64,000 nt of DNA, from assembly GCA_035315065.1 (NCBI GenBank), contig DATFYM010000166.1, positions 16,488-80,487 of the forward strand. Direction: 5' to 3'. Made by a program: the position numbers and the translations under genes. Numbering within the stretch: the stretch's first letter is position 1; each line of letters opens with the position of its first letter. This document shows positions 11,046 through 19,931 of the stretch, in pieces. The stretch comes from DATFYM01 sp035315065 (GTDB lineage: Bacteria > Acidobacteriota > Terriglobia > UBA7540). Below the pieces are notes generated by a model, which worked only from the letters and a program-made list of their open reading frames with translations, made no database searches and was not told where the DNA came from.

Positions 11046-12431
11046 ATGAGAAACCTCGAGGAATTGACCAAAAACGCGCGTGTGACCGTGCGGAAGGGAG
11101 GACTGCCTGACCCCGAAGGTTCGTGCGTCGTCTACTGGATGCAGCGCGCGCAGCGAGCCCTGGATAACCCGGCGCTGAATGTGGCCATCGAGGCGGCGAA
11201 CATTCTGCTCAAGCCGGTTGTGGCCTTCTTCGGCTTGGTGCCCTTTTATCCCAATGCCAACCTGCGCAGTTACACCTTCCTCGTTCAGGGGCTGCGCGAT
11301 ATTAGCGAGGGACTGCGGCAAAAGAACGTCGAATTTGTATTGCGCCGGTGGCCTGACCACCGGTTGGACCAGTTTTGCGCTCAGGTTCGACCGTGCCTGG
11401 TGGTGGGCGACGAGAATCCGATGCGAGACCCCGAGCGCTGGCGCAAGTCGGCGGCAGAACGCCTTCGCGCGCCCCTCTGGACTGTGGATGCAGATGTTGT
11501 GGTGCCCTCCATGCTCCTCGGAAAAGAGCAGTATGCCGCACGGACCATCCGCCCGCGGATTCATGCCTTACTCGATCAGTTCCTCGTATCACCGGGAAAT
11601 CCCAAGGCCCGAACATGGCAGCCGTCGAAGAGCTTGGAATCTCTGGCCGTTAACGGCGACCTGCTGGCGGGATTTCCGATGGATACCTCAGTCCAGCCAG
11701 TTCTGACTCTCCAGGGTGGGACCCGTGCAGCCCTCGATTCACTCACGCGCTTTGTGCGGGACAGATTGAATGGCTACGCGACCGAGCGTAACCATCCTGA
11801 ACTGGACGGTACCAGCCAGCTTTCGCCTTACCTCCACTTTGGCCACATCGGTCCCCACACCATTGCGCTGACGGTTAAGAATGCCAATGCGCCTCGCGGA
11901 GATCGAGAGGCGTTCCTCGAACAACTTATCGTAAGGCGAGAGCTTGCGGTCAACTTCGTGAAATTCAACCCGAATTATGACCGGCTTCAGGGTGTTGGGT
12001 CCTGGGCGCTGCGGACGCTTGGAGAACACCGGAGGGACGAACGCGCGCAACTCTACACCGCTCAGCAACTGGAAGACGCCGAAACGCACGATCCCTTATG
12101 GAACGCCGCGCAGCGGCAAATGGTGCTTTCCGGATGGATGCAGGGATATCTGAGAATGTACTGGGCGAAAAAGATTCTGGAGTGGACGCGTTCACCTGAA
12201 GAAGCCTACGATATTGCCATTCGGCTGAATGATCGCTACGAACTTGACGGGCGCGATCCCAACGGCTACGCGGGTATCGCCTGGGCCATGGGCGGCAAGC
12301 ACGATCGGGCCTGGGGCCCGGAGCGCCCCGTGTGTGGGAAGATTCGCTATATGTCCTACGCGAGCACCTCGAGGAAATTCGATGGCAAAGGCTACATTGA
12401 ACGCGTGAAATTGTTGGAAAGTAACGGATAA
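11046..12431 (+). CDS. Class II CPD photolyase (deoxyribodipyrimidine photolyase)
   Basis: 461 residues. Repairs cyclobutane pyrimidine dimers with FAD and blue light. The N-terminal DNA photolyase domain starts CVVYWMQRAQRALDNPALN, a class II pattern. The FAD-binding C-terminal half shows DRYELDGRDPNGYAGIAWAM, GGKHDRAWG and the terminal RYMSYASTSRKFD, all class II signatures. Length matches the class. Preceded by SRPBCC and SDR/DUF2867 genes on the same strand, it gives the cluster its likely theme: protection against light or oxidative damage. Confidence 0.95.
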   Translation: MRNLEELTKNARVTVRKGGLPDPEGSCVVYWMQRAQRALDNPALNVAIEAANILLKPVVAFFGLVPFYPNANLRSYTFLVQGLRDISEGLRQKNVEFVLRRWPDHRLDQFCAQVRPCLVVGDENPMRDPERWRKSAAERLRAPLWTVDADVVVPSMLLGKEQYAARTIRPRIHALLDQFLVSPGNPKARTWQPSKSLESLAVNGDLLAGFPMDTSVQPVLTLQGGTRAALDSLTRFVRDRLNGYATERNHPELDGTSQLSPYLHFGHIGPHTIALTVKNANAPRGDREAFLEQLIVRRELAVNFVKFNPNYDRLQGVGSWALRTLGEHRRDERAQLYTAQQLEDAETHDPLWNAAQRQMVLSGWMQGYLRMYWAKKILEWTRSPEEAYDIAIRLNDRYELDGRDPNGYAGIAWAMGGKHDRAWGPERPVCGKIRYMSYASTSRKFDGKGYIERVKLLESNG

Positions 12432-12939
12432 GTCTAGCGACGCAGGCCGACAAAGCGATCACTTTGGCAGTCTTTGTGCTCTGTCCTTTCAACAGCCTGG
12501 GATATGAAAGCACGTTGGCTGCATCACGTCCATGTTCACGTGGACGGCCCTTCGCATAGATGGCCATAGCGTTGTGGAAACGGCGTTGTGGGAAATCGCG
12601 CCTACCTGCGTCGGCCTGTGTTTACAAGAGATTAGGAGGGTCAATCCGCGATTGCGTTCCTGTTCAGAAATCCCCGTAGGAAGGTTCCGGACCAATACAT
12701 CCCCCTACGGCGAAGTGTAGACCCGCACAATTCAACGCCTGCGTCGCCGCTACTCGGAAGGCCGCCATGGCAGGAGACCGCATGTGTTCCCGCCTGCGTG
12801 CGGCACGTTGCGCCCCTCCGGGCGTTGAAATCATTGGAGATAGGGCGCGGAAAAACCCGCCGCACGAGCGCTGTCGGGAAGACTTGGCAGCGCCCGACCG
12901 ATAACATTTCCGTAAATGTTTGGCAATAAACTTGCCCTC
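12432..12939. other. Long intergenic region, no gene recognised
   Basis: About 500 bases after the photolyase without a convincing frame. Open frames on both strands are short and lack ribosome sites. The only clear signal is the promoter that closes it at 12940-12968. It may hold remnants of older genes, but no peptide looked familiar. Confidence 0.4.
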
Positions 12940-12968
12940 TTGACAAAATCTAAATAGCCTATTATGAT
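12940..12968 (+). promoter_or_regulatory. Consensus sigma70-type promoter for the STGPK gene
   Basis: TTGACA at 12940-12945 and TATGAT at 12963-12968 are separated by exactly 17 bp, in an AT-rich pocket of a GC-rich region. Transcription would begin near 12975 and read through the hairpin cassette into the gene at 13203, giving a structured leader of about 230 nt. Confidence 0.65.
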
Positions 12969-13030
12969 ATGTTGCAGATCCAGAGTACCTAGCGTCGTGG
13001 CCTTAACCGACGTACGTAGGCTTGAAAAGA

Positions 13031-13189
13031 CGGTAGTCGGTTGTCGGTACTCGGTTAGCGGTTGGCGGCAGTCGGTACCAGGTTGGCGGTAGTCGGGTTT
13101 CGGCTTACAGGGCGCACCAGTAACCAGATACCGATAACCGATAACCGATGACCGACAACCGGTAACCGACTACCGATAACCGACTACCG
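13031..13189. repeat. Hairpin cassette of GTCGGTT words in the leader of the STGPK gene
   Basis: The left arm consists of CGGTAGTCGGTTGTCGG-like units (13031-13095), the right arm of CCGATAACCGA/CCGACAACCG units (13120-13189). The arms are reverse complements over roughly 60 bp. It ends a few bases before the GAGGAGG ribosome site of the next gene, so folding could influence its translation. Confidence 0.75.
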
Positions 13190-13202
13190 ATGAGGAGGTT
13201 GC

Positions 13203-13715
13203 ATGTCGTTAGTACAGCGCGGGGTTTCCCCCAGGCAGGTGGCTGCTAATCAATCTAACGCCCAGAAGTCGACGGGGCCCAAGACTCCCGAGGGCAAGGC
13301 CCGCGCCTCGCAAAATGCCTTCAAAACCGGCGCCTATGCCAAAGGGTCGAACGCCCTGCGTCAGATCCTGCCGAGAAGCCGCGAAGACCCGCAAGAACAA
13401 GAACAGTTGTATCAGGACCTGCTGGAATCCTGGCAGCCCGACGACACCATGCAAGCCATTCTGGTGCAGACGATTGCCGACAAGACTTGGGACATGTTGC
13501 AGTTGCGCGGCCTCCGGCGGGAGAGCCAGTTGACGGCCCTCCAAATCAGCCAGATCCAGGATCAGCGGCAGACGCTGCAGGAACGACGGTCCAAAGCGAA
13601 GACGCGTCGCAGGGCAAGGGGTCAAGTGACGATGAAACGGTTGCTGGTGGCCCGGTGGCCGCTGAAAACTCCCAGAAAGGTCAAACGAAGCCGTCAGGTT
13701 GTTTATAATCAATAA
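13203..13715 (+). CDS. Protein of unknown function with N-terminal STGPKTPEGKARASQNA motif
   Basis: 170 residues. The N-terminal block (about 10-50) reads NQSNAQKSTGPKTPEGKARA followed by SQNAFKTGAYAKG. A helical, Gln-rich middle follows (DLLESWQPDDTMQAILVQTI, then LRRESQLTALQISQIQDQ) and a very basic tail (about 130-170: Arg/Lys-rich). The basic ends suggest nucleic-acid binding; this is inference. GAGGAGG precedes the ATG. The second gene of this window with the same block begins at 51027. The coding region ends directly at an AACGAAGCC repeat tract, and the tail residues VKRSRQVV fall within it. I know of no assigned function. Confidence 0.7.
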   Translation: MSLVQRGVSPRQVAANQSNAQKSTGPKTPEGKARASQNAFKTGAYAKGSNALRQILPRSREDPQEQEQLYQDLLESWQPDDTMQAILVQTIADKTWDMLQLRGLRRESQLTALQISQIQDQRQTLQERRSKAKTRRRARGQVTMKRLLVARWPLKTPRKVKRSRQVVYNQ

Positions 13716-13856
13716 GATGAATCAAAAAACGAAGCCAAACGAACCCAAACGAAGCCACCAAGTCTTTTAGATTCAACACCGATTTTTGGCCTAAACCTAA
13801 AACGAAGCCAAAACGAAGCGAAACGAAGCCAAAACGAAGCCGCCAAGTCCTTCAAA
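13716..13856. repeat. AACGAAGCC repeat tract behind the STGPK gene
   Basis: At least seven imperfect copies of AACGAAGCC(A/G)(A/C)C follow the stop codon, in two blocks each ending CAAGTC(C/T)TT. The same blocks reappear on the other strand near 59690-59870. The rest of the gap to 14032 holds no gene. Confidence 0.75.
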
Positions 13857-14032
13857 ACGGGATGCCCCGGAAAGTCAAACCCAGACGAAAGAACTTTGAA
13901 TTGTAGCGCCCAGCAGGGGCGGCGCTCCCAGACGAGAGCAGCAACACGTCACAGACGACACCACAAAAAACGCACCAGGAACGAGTCTCGCAACGTAGTT
14001 TGTTGAGTAGAAGGGTGCTGGTTGGAGGGACC

Positions 14033-15043
14033 ATGCGGATTCTAAAGCCGTCGCTGTTGGCCTGCGCTGCCGCGGGGCTACTGCTATGCCCGAGGTGGAT
14101 CGGGGCAGTCCAGCCACGGCCTCCTGGGAGGTTGGTGGACCTTGGCGGACATCGACTGCATGTCCATTGCACCGGCAAGGGCTCCCCTGCTGTGGTGGTG
14201 GAAGCGGGTCTTGGCGACTTCTCTTTCGATTGGGTCCTGGTTCAGGCCCGAGTGTCACGATTCACTCGGGTCTGCACCTACGACCGGGCCGGTTACGGAT
14301 TCAGCGATCCCGGACCGAAGCCGCGCACCTTTGCGCAGATCAACCTGGAGTTGCACGAAGCGTTGCGAAGCCTGGGGGAGAAGGGACCTTTCGTGCTGGT
14401 TGGGCACTCCTTTGGGGGACCAGTCGTGCGAAACTACGCCACCACCTATCCACAGGAAGTCGCCGGCATCGTGCTGGTGGATATCGTAGCCGAAGACCAG
14501 CGGATTCCAATGGGCAATAAGGCGAGACGTGTGCGCGACTTGGCAACTGGCAAAGCGATTCCGCTTCCCCACGAGGCGATCCTGGATTCAGACAAGCTTC
14601 ACCTCGACCTGAGGCAAACGAAGGAGGCCCCACCCAAACTCGATGCGCCTTTCGATCGTCTGCCTCCGAGGGAGCGGCAGTTACAGGTGTGGGCCAGTGC
14701 GCAACCCGCGCTCGAAGACGCCGAGAACAGCGAACGCGAGTGGTCGCCGGAATACATGCTGATGATGCACAACACGCCCCAAGTGGGAATTCTTGGATCC
14801 CGGCCGCTCATCGTACTGACCCGCGCCGAGGGCGGGTACGGCAACAATCTGGATGTTCCTCCAGCCGAATTGGAGCAGGAGCGGCTGGAAACCCAGGCCC
14901 AACTTGCCAAACTCGCCACCGGGGGAGAGCAGATCATCGTGCACAGCGGACACAACATGGAGGTCGAGGCGCCGGATCAAGTCGCCTCCGCCATCCGTCA
15001 AATAGTGGAGGAAGTGCGCAAGTCGGCCTTGAAGGCATGGTAA
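14033..15043 (+). CDS. Secreted alpha/beta hydrolase
   Basis: 336 residues. A signal peptide (MRILKPSLLACAAAGLLL) is followed by an alpha/beta-hydrolase fold. The nucleophile elbow is GHSFGG (Ser, about residue 126), the early strand is VVVEAGLGDFSFDW, the family YDRAGYGFSDPGPKPR is present, and the catalytic His is in HSGHNMEVEAPDQV. These point to an exported esterase or related hydrolase; the substrate is unknown. The start is ATG 14033 with GGAGG at 14024; a TTG 33 bp upstream is rejected. Confidence 0.9.
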   Translation: MRILKPSLLACAAAGLLLCPRWIGAVQPRPPGRLVDLGGHRLHVHCTGKGSPAVVVEAGLGDFSFDWVLVQARVSRFTRVCTYDRAGYGFSDPGPKPRTFAQINLELHEALRSLGEKGPFVLVGHSFGGPVVRNYATTYPQEVAGIVLVDIVAEDQRIPMGNKARRVRDLATGKAIPLPHEAILDSDKLHLDLRQTKEAPPKLDAPFDRLPPRERQLQVWASAQPALEDAENSEREWSPEYMLMMHNTPQVGILGSRPLIVLTRAEGGYGNNLDVPPAELEQERLETQAQLAKLATGGEQIIVHSGHNMEVEAPDQVASAIRQIVEEVRKSALKAW

Positions 15044-15050
15044 TGGGGCC

Positions 15051-15120
15051 TTGTAGCGGCCGGCTTTAGCCGGGCATCTTATTGAATTTAAGGTGCCGCC
15101 CTAAAGGGCGCCGCTACGAA
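15051..15120. repeat. Double-hairpin repeat TTGTAGCGGC...GCCGCTACGA
   Basis: The outer arms TTGTAGCGGC and GCCGCTACGAA enclose two inner hairpins, GCCGGCTTTAGCCGGGC and GCCGCCCTAAAGGGCGCC. It lies between convergent genes. It is a different class from the multi-word cassettes and may act as a bidirectional terminator, though no U-tract is present. Confidence 0.65.
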
Positions 15121-15167
15121 AACTGCCCCGGAACAGGGTTTTTCAGCAACCTGCTAGTCTAGATAGC

Positions 15168-16493
15168 CTAGTCTTGCGTGTGGTCGGGAGGGGCCTTCGG
15201 TGCCGGTTTGGGTGGAAAAGCGTCTGCCGGCGATCGCCCAGTCGTTTTCACTTCCGGTCCAGGCTTCACTTGCTTGAGCATCTTCTGGATGGCCTGTGCC
15301 AGTTCGGCCGGAGAATGGATCTTGGCCACCGTTCCGCCGCGAGCTTTAGTGAGGTAGGCAATCGTATCCGGAAACTCGCGGCCCCGGAGCCAAGGCGGAA
15401 TATACTCGAAGTAGAAGAACTGCGGCGCCGGGGTTTCGCGGGGCTTCAGCATCTCTCTCGGTATCTTTTGGTCGGCGCGTGAACTCGGCCCGAGAAAGAT
15501 CACCGCGTCCGCCGGCTGTTCTGCGATCAACTCCTGGTCGGTGAGCCCCACCAGCAAGTCCGCCTTGCCCTGGGGCTGCTTGAGCACTTGCGCCGACACC
15601 TTTCCTAATTCGAGGTCGTGAAAGGACTGCTGAAGGTCGTCAAAGCCAAAAGGGTCGAATCGGTCCTGGCGAAAGATCTCACGCTGCTGTTCGAGATTGA
15701 AGGCGACCAACCGCACGGATTGGCACGGAATCTGCTGAAGCAACGACGAGAGCGAGTCCATCAAGAACGCCTGGTCCCAAGCCCGCAACTTGAGGGCCCG
15801 CGGGTCGATAGGTGCAGCGTCCAGCAGAACGGTCAGCCGCAACCCTTTCCCGCCGCTGGCCGATTTGCCATCCCATAAGTGGACCCGCAAGGGTGCAACG
15901 CTGTTTGCTTCCAGGGCCAACGGAACTTTCCCCTGCTCACGGCCGCCAGCCGTGATCCTCCAGCGCTTCCGGCAAGTTCGATTTCGGTTGTCCTGGACCA
16001 ACACCTCGACGAGATACCGGCCCGCGCCTACGGCGAATGCACCGCTGGCCTCGACCTCAGTCTTCAGCTTTCGGATGTCGGCTCCAGCGAGCACCGCCGG
16101 CGGCATAGCCCGCAATCTGTACATCGAGGCAAGCAGGACAGGCGCCCCGCCCTCTGGCGTTACCCGAACGAGGAGGAACGCAGTGCTTTCCTTGCCGCCG
16201 AACTCCTTCCAGGGACAGCGAACGATGAAGCCCGCGGTGAAGCGGAAGGTGAAATCGAGGAACGGCTTTCTCGGCTCGATCTCGCAACCCAGACGCTTGC
16301 CCTGCGCCGTCTCATCAAGAAGATGGCGTGCCCTCTCAGCCTGTTCTGGACTCAGAGGCGACTGAGCGCTGGCCTGAAAAGCGAGCGCCGCACTCAACGC
16401 GACCGCGCACGACACGACCGCGGTCCTGTGCCCGACGCGATTGCCGCCCCACCGCCGATGGTTCTCGCCGCTCACCTTGATGGGGCGTTCCAT
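15168..16493 (-). CDS. Secreted von Willebrand factor A-like protein (acidobacterial type)
   Basis: 441 residues from ATG 16493; a longer frame to 16667 lacks a better start. It has a signal segment (VVSCAVALSAALAFQASA). A divergent VWA-like domain sits in the C-terminal half (LTVLLDAAPIDPRALKLRAW, VRLVAFNLEQQREIF, LLVGLTDQELIAEQP, DAVIFLGPSSRAD, FFYFEYIPPWLRG). This build is common in acidobacterial secreted proteins; function unknown. The MIDAS pattern is not clearly intact. The C-terminus is Pro/Lys-rich. Confidence 0.72.
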   Translation of the reverse strand: MERPIKVSGENHRRWGGNRVGHRTAVVSCAVALSAALAFQASAQSPLSPEQAERARHLLDETAQGKRLGCEIEPRKPFLDFTFRFTAGFIVRCPWKEFGGKESTAFLLVRVTPEGGAPVLLASMYRLRAMPPAVLAGADIRKLKTEVEASGAFAVGAGRYLVEVLVQDNRNRTCRKRWRITAGGREQGKVPLALEANSVAPLRVHLWDGKSASGGKGLRLTVLLDAAPIDPRALKLRAWDQAFLMDSLSSLLQQIPCQSVRLVAFNLEQQREIFRQDRFDPFGFDDLQQSFHDLELGKVSAQVLKQPQGKADLLVGLTDQELIAEQPADAVIFLGPSSRADQKIPREMLKPRETPAPQFFYFEYIPPWLRGREFPDTIAYLTKARGGTVAKIHSPAELAQAIQKMLKQVKPGPEVKTTGRSPADAFPPKPAPKAPPDHTQD

Positions 16494-16685
16494 GCCCGGA
16501 ATCCTCGTGCGGTTAGAGTCTACAACAATCTTGACGACGGGAGTCAGGTAAGGGTTTCGCGCCGCCAGGCGGCCCTTGCAAATGAACAAGCCTTCCACGA
16601 CACTAGACGGCGACCGCTGAGGGCTCCGCGGCAGCCGGAGTCGACGGTGACGAGGTGATGCTATCATGCCGACAGGAGGGTTGAG

Positions 16686-17813
16686 GTGAACTTCCGAAGT
16701 TTGAAGTGGACGTCGCTATCGCTGGCAGCCGGAGTGCCGGCAGTCATGGTACTGCTTGCCTCGATGCCTGGCACCGGTTCATTCGACGAAGCCAAACCCG
16801 GCCGTGCCGCGGCTGGCGATCTCGCGGGTTTTTCCGCCTTGGCGCCCATTGACGCGCACGTGCACCTTTACCAGGACGATCCGGCGTTTGGTGCCCTCAT
16901 GCAGCACCTGAATCTGCGCGTCCTCGACATTTGTGTGATTGACGATCGTGATCCTTTCTTCAAGGGACTGGAACCGCAGCGCAGCGAAGTGCTCAAGGTC
17001 GCTCACACCACGGGGAATCGGGCGGTTCTTTGCACCACCTTCAGCCCCTACGATTTCGAAGCGCCGGGATTCAGCCAGCGGGCCATTCGGCAGCTCGATG
17101 CGGACTTCGCGGCGGGAGCTGTTGCGGTGAAGATTTACAAGGTGATGGGTATGGAGATGAAATCGAAAGCGGGGAAATATGTCATGCCCGACGATCCAGC
17201 CTTCGAGCCCATCTATAAGGATATTGCCGCCCACTATCGGACGGTGGTCGCGCACATCGCCGAGCCTGACTCTTGCTGGCAGCCGCCCAACCCCGCCAGC
17301 CCCGATTACGAATACTACCAGCAGCACCCGGAGGAGTACGCCTACAGGCATCCCGTGTGGCCGTCCAAGGCTGCTATTCTCGCGGCGCGAGACCACCTGC
17401 TGGCGGAGAATCCCACGCTGCGGGTCATCGGCGCCCACCTCGGCAGCATGGAGGCTGATGTTGATGAGATGGCTCTGCGTTTTGACCGCTATCCGAACTT
17501 CGCGGTCGACACCGCCGCCCGCGTCCCCTATTTCATGCTCCAGCCTCGTGACAAGGTGCGGGCTTTCCTGATCAAGTATCAGGACCGTATTCTCTACGCA
17601 ACCGACCTCGTAGTGATGCCAAAGGACAATACCGAAAAGGCACTCGCGGAGTGGAATCGCACCTACGAGCGCGATTGGAGATTCTTCTCCACTGACCGGA
17701 CCGTCGAGTACTTGGGGCACACTTACCAGGGTCTCGCGTTGCCCGAGCCGGTTCTGCGCAGGATTTTCCACGACAACGCAGTCCACTGGCTGCCGGGGAT
17801 TATGGGGAATTGA
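16686..17813 (+). CDS. Secreted amidohydrolase-2 family metal-dependent hydrolase
   Basis: 375 residues starting at GTG 16686 behind AGGAGGG. A signal or anchor segment (LSLAAGVPAVMVLLASMPG) is followed by a TIM-barrel amidohydrolase. Metal-binding HxH is in IDAHVHLY, further ligands are in VVAHIAEPDS and VIGAHLGSM, and the late Asp is in ILYATDLVV. The amidohydrolase-2 family includes decarboxylases and lactonases; the substrate is unknown. Its TGA stop is the first triplet of a hairpin cassette. Confidence 0.9.
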   Translation: MNFRSLKWTSLSLAAGVPAVMVLLASMPGTGSFDEAKPGRAAAGDLAGFSALAPIDAHVHLYQDDPAFGALMQHLNLRVLDICVIDDRDPFFKGLEPQRSEVLKVAHTTGNRAVLCTTFSPYDFEAPGFSQRAIRQLDADFAAGAVAVKIYKVMGMEMKSKAGKYVMPDDPAFEPIYKDIAAHYRTVVAHIAEPDSCWQPPNPASPDYEYYQQHPEEYAYRHPVWPSKAAILAARDHLLAENPTLRVIGAHLGSMEADVDEMALRFDRYPNFAVDTAARVPYFMLQPRDKVRAFLIKYQDRILYATDLVVMPKDNTEKALAEWNRTYERDWRFFSTDRTVEYLGHTYQGLALPEPVLRRIFHDNAVHWLPGIMGN

Positions 17814-17894
17814 CGATTGCAGATTGGCGATTGACGATTGGAAAGACGGAGTGGCTTGCGTCTCCTCTTCCGCTCGGCAATCCGCAATCTGCAG
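17811..17894. repeat. Hairpin cassette of GATTGAC/GATTGGC words
   Basis: Left arm TGACGATTGCAGATTGGCG and on to GATTGG (17811-17840), right arm CGGCAATCCGCAATCTGCAG (17875-17894). Its first three bases are the stop codon of the amidohydrolase gene. Confidence 0.7.
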
Positions 17895-17948
17895 GGGTGA
17901 GGGCTCTCTCTGCCAAGGCTGAGAAGCGGTAAAGAGATTGGAAAAACA

Positions 17949-18041
17949 AAGCGTTTCTCGCAAAGGCGCAAAGTTGGCAAAGCAAGCAAAGAAGTTGTTC
18001 TTTGCGACTCTTCGTGCCTCTGCGGCTTTGCGAGAAACTTC
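17949..18041. repeat. Hairpin cassette of GCAAAG words
   Basis: Left arm AAGCGTTTCTCGCAAAGGCG (from 17949) and right arm TGCGGCTTTGCGAGAAACTT (18021-18040) pair around an inner series of GCAAAG and CTTTGCG words. It precedes the 3' end of glyA, so it lies between convergent genes. Confidence 0.65.
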
Positions 18042-18111
18042 TTATTTCTTCAGACGTTTTGACGCCATGGGCTACGATCTGCGCCCAGACGGCGCCGTGG
18101 GAGGGTCGAGA

Positions 18112-19398
18112 TCACGACACTTTCGCGACCGCGCGCCGGCTCTCGTATAGCGGGAACTGATCGGTCAGTGCTTCCACCTCGCTCCGGACTCGCCTCAGCA
18201 CCGACTCATCCGGCACGTTATTCAGCACCTCGCCGATCCAGCGACCGATGCGTCGCATCTCGAGTTCTTTCAGGCCGCGCGTGGTGACGGCCGGCGTACC
18301 CACGCGGATCCCGCTGGCGGTCATGGGCGGGTTGGTATCAAACGGGATGGCGTTTTTGTTGACTGTGATGGCAGCCTGTTCGAGGGCGTGCTCGGCCTGT
18401 TTGCCGGTGACGCCCTTCGAGAACACGTCCACCAGCATAAGGTGATTGTCGGTGCCGCCGGAGACGATGCGGAAACCTTCGGCGGCCAGCGCCTCCGCCA
18501 GCACGCTGGCGTTGGCCACGATCTGCCGCTGATACGCGCGGAACTCGGGCTGGAGGGCCTCTTGAAAGCAGACCGCTTTGGCGGCGATCACGTGCATCAG
18601 CGGGCCGCCCTGGATGCCGGGAAACACGATTTTGTCGAGGTCCTTGGCGTACTGCGCCTTCGAGAAGACGGCGCCGCCGCGGGGGCCGCGCAGGGTCTTG
18701 TGGGTGGTGGTGGTGACGAAGTCCGCGTGAGGGAACGGGCTGGGATGCAGGCCGGCGGCGATGAGCCCGGCGATGTGCGCCATGTCCACCATCAGGCAGG
18801 CGCCGCACTTTTTGGCGATGGCGCCAAAGCGCTCGAAATCAATGATGCGTGGATAGGCGCTGGCACCGGCGATGATGAGCTTGGGCCGGTGCTCCAGGGC
18901 CAGGCGCTCGACCTCATCGTAGTCGATGGTCTCGGTGTCCTTGCGAACGCCGTAAGGGACGATGTGGTACATCTTGCCGGAAAAGTTGAGGGGATGGCCG
19001 TGGGTGAGGTGGCCGCCGTGCGCCAAGTTCATACCCAGCACTGTATCACCTGGCTTGAGCACGGTCATGTAGACGGACTGGTTGGCCTGCGCGCCGGAAT
19101 GCGGCTGGACGTTGGCGTGCTCGGCGTTGAAGATCTGCTTGGCGCGCTCGATGGCCAACCTCTCCGCCACGTCGACGAACTCGCAGCCGCCGTAATAGCG
19201 CTTGCCGGGCAGTCCTTCGGCGTACTTGTTGGTGAGCGGCGAGCCTAACGCTTCCAGCACCGCCTCGCTGACGAAGTTCTCCGAAGCGATCAGCTCCAGC
19301 GTTCTGGCCTCGCGATCCACCTCCTGGTAAATAGCGCGGGCGATGTCGGGATCGACTTCTTCCAGCGGGCGCTGGTGCAGGGCGAGAAAAGATGTCAT
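18112..19398 (-). CDS. glyA: Serine hydroxymethyltransferase
   Basis: 428 residues, usual length. PLP enzyme interconverting serine and glycine with tetrahydrofolate. It opens with DPDIARAIYQEVDREARTLE and LIASENFVSEAVLEALGS; NKYAEGLPGKRYYGGCEFVD, QPHSGAQANQSVYM and the PLP-lysine motif VTTTTHKTLRGPRGG are all present. The gene overlaps the 3' end of rpiB by 4 bp on the same strand, so the pair is co-transcribed. Confidence 0.98.
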   Translation of the reverse strand: MTSFLALHQRPLEEVDPDIARAIYQEVDREARTLELIASENFVSEAVLEALGSPLTNKYAEGLPGKRYYGGCEFVDVAERLAIERAKQIFNAEHANVQPHSGAQANQSVYMTVLKPGDTVLGMNLAHGGHLTHGHPLNFSGKMYHIVPYGVRKDTETIDYDEVERLALEHRPKLIIAGASAYPRIIDFERFGAIAKKCGACLMVDMAHIAGLIAAGLHPSPFPHADFVTTTTHKTLRGPRGGAVFSKAQYAKDLDKIVFPGIQGGPLMHVIAAKAVCFQEALQPEFRAYQRQIVANASVLAEALAAEGFRIVSGGTDNHLMLVDVFSKGVTGKQAEHALEQAAITVNKNAIPFDTNPPMTASGIRVGTPAVTTRGLKELEMRRIGRWIGEVLNNVPDESVLRRVRSEVEALTDQFPLYESRRAVAKVS

Positions 19399-19868
19399 GG
19401 TTTCTTCTCCGGATGATGTCGTTGTTCGATGGACGCGATTTTGTCGAGACGCTTCTGGTGGCGCCCGCCGGCATAGGGCGTTGCCAGCCAGGTATCAAGG
19501 ACCTTCTCGGCAGCGGCAGGATCGAGAATGCGGCCGCCGAGGGTGAGAACGTTGGCGTTGTTGTGCTCGCGCGCCGAGCGGGCGGTGAGCGTGTCGTTGC
19601 AGGCGGCAGCTCGAATGCCGGATACCTTGTTGGCCGCCATGGCGGTGGCCACGCCGAAGGCGCAGATCACCACGCCAAACGTCGCCTGCCCGGCCGCCAC
19701 GCGCTCGGCCACCTTCTCGGCGAAGTCGGGATAATCCACCGACTGCTCGGAGTGCGTACCCTGGTCCTCCACCTCGCAGCCTCGGCGGAGGAGGTACTCC
19801 CGGACTTTTTCCTTCAGCGCCAGGCCTGCATGGTCGGAGCCGACGGCGATGCGAACTCGTTCCGGCAT
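19395..19868 (-). CDS. rpiB: Ribose 5-phosphate isomerase B, altered anion-hole motif
   Basis: 157 residues from ATG 19868 (GTG 19880 is possible; neither has a clear ribosome site). Interconverts ribose 5-phosphate and ribulose 5-phosphate. GSDHAGLALKEKVREYL, DYPDFAEKVAERVAAG and AANKVSGIRAAACNDTLTAR are typical of RpiB. The usual CGTGxG loop reads CAFGVA here (VICAFGVATAMAANK): the catalytic Cys is kept but the Gly-Thr is Ala-Phe. The family also contains LacA-like enzymes. It overlaps glyA by 4 bp. Confidence 0.92.
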   Translation of the reverse strand: MPERVRIAVGSDHAGLALKEKVREYLLRRGCEVEDQGTHSEQSVDYPDFAEKVAERVAAGQATFGVVICAFGVATAMAANKVSGIRAAACNDTLTARSAREHNNANVLTLGGRILDPAAAEKVLDTWLATPYAGGRHQKRLDKIASIEQRHHPEKKP

Positions 19869-19931
19869 GGTTGCTGTCACTTGTCAAACAAAAAGATTCA
19901 ATCCACAGATTACGCAGAATTACGCAGATTG

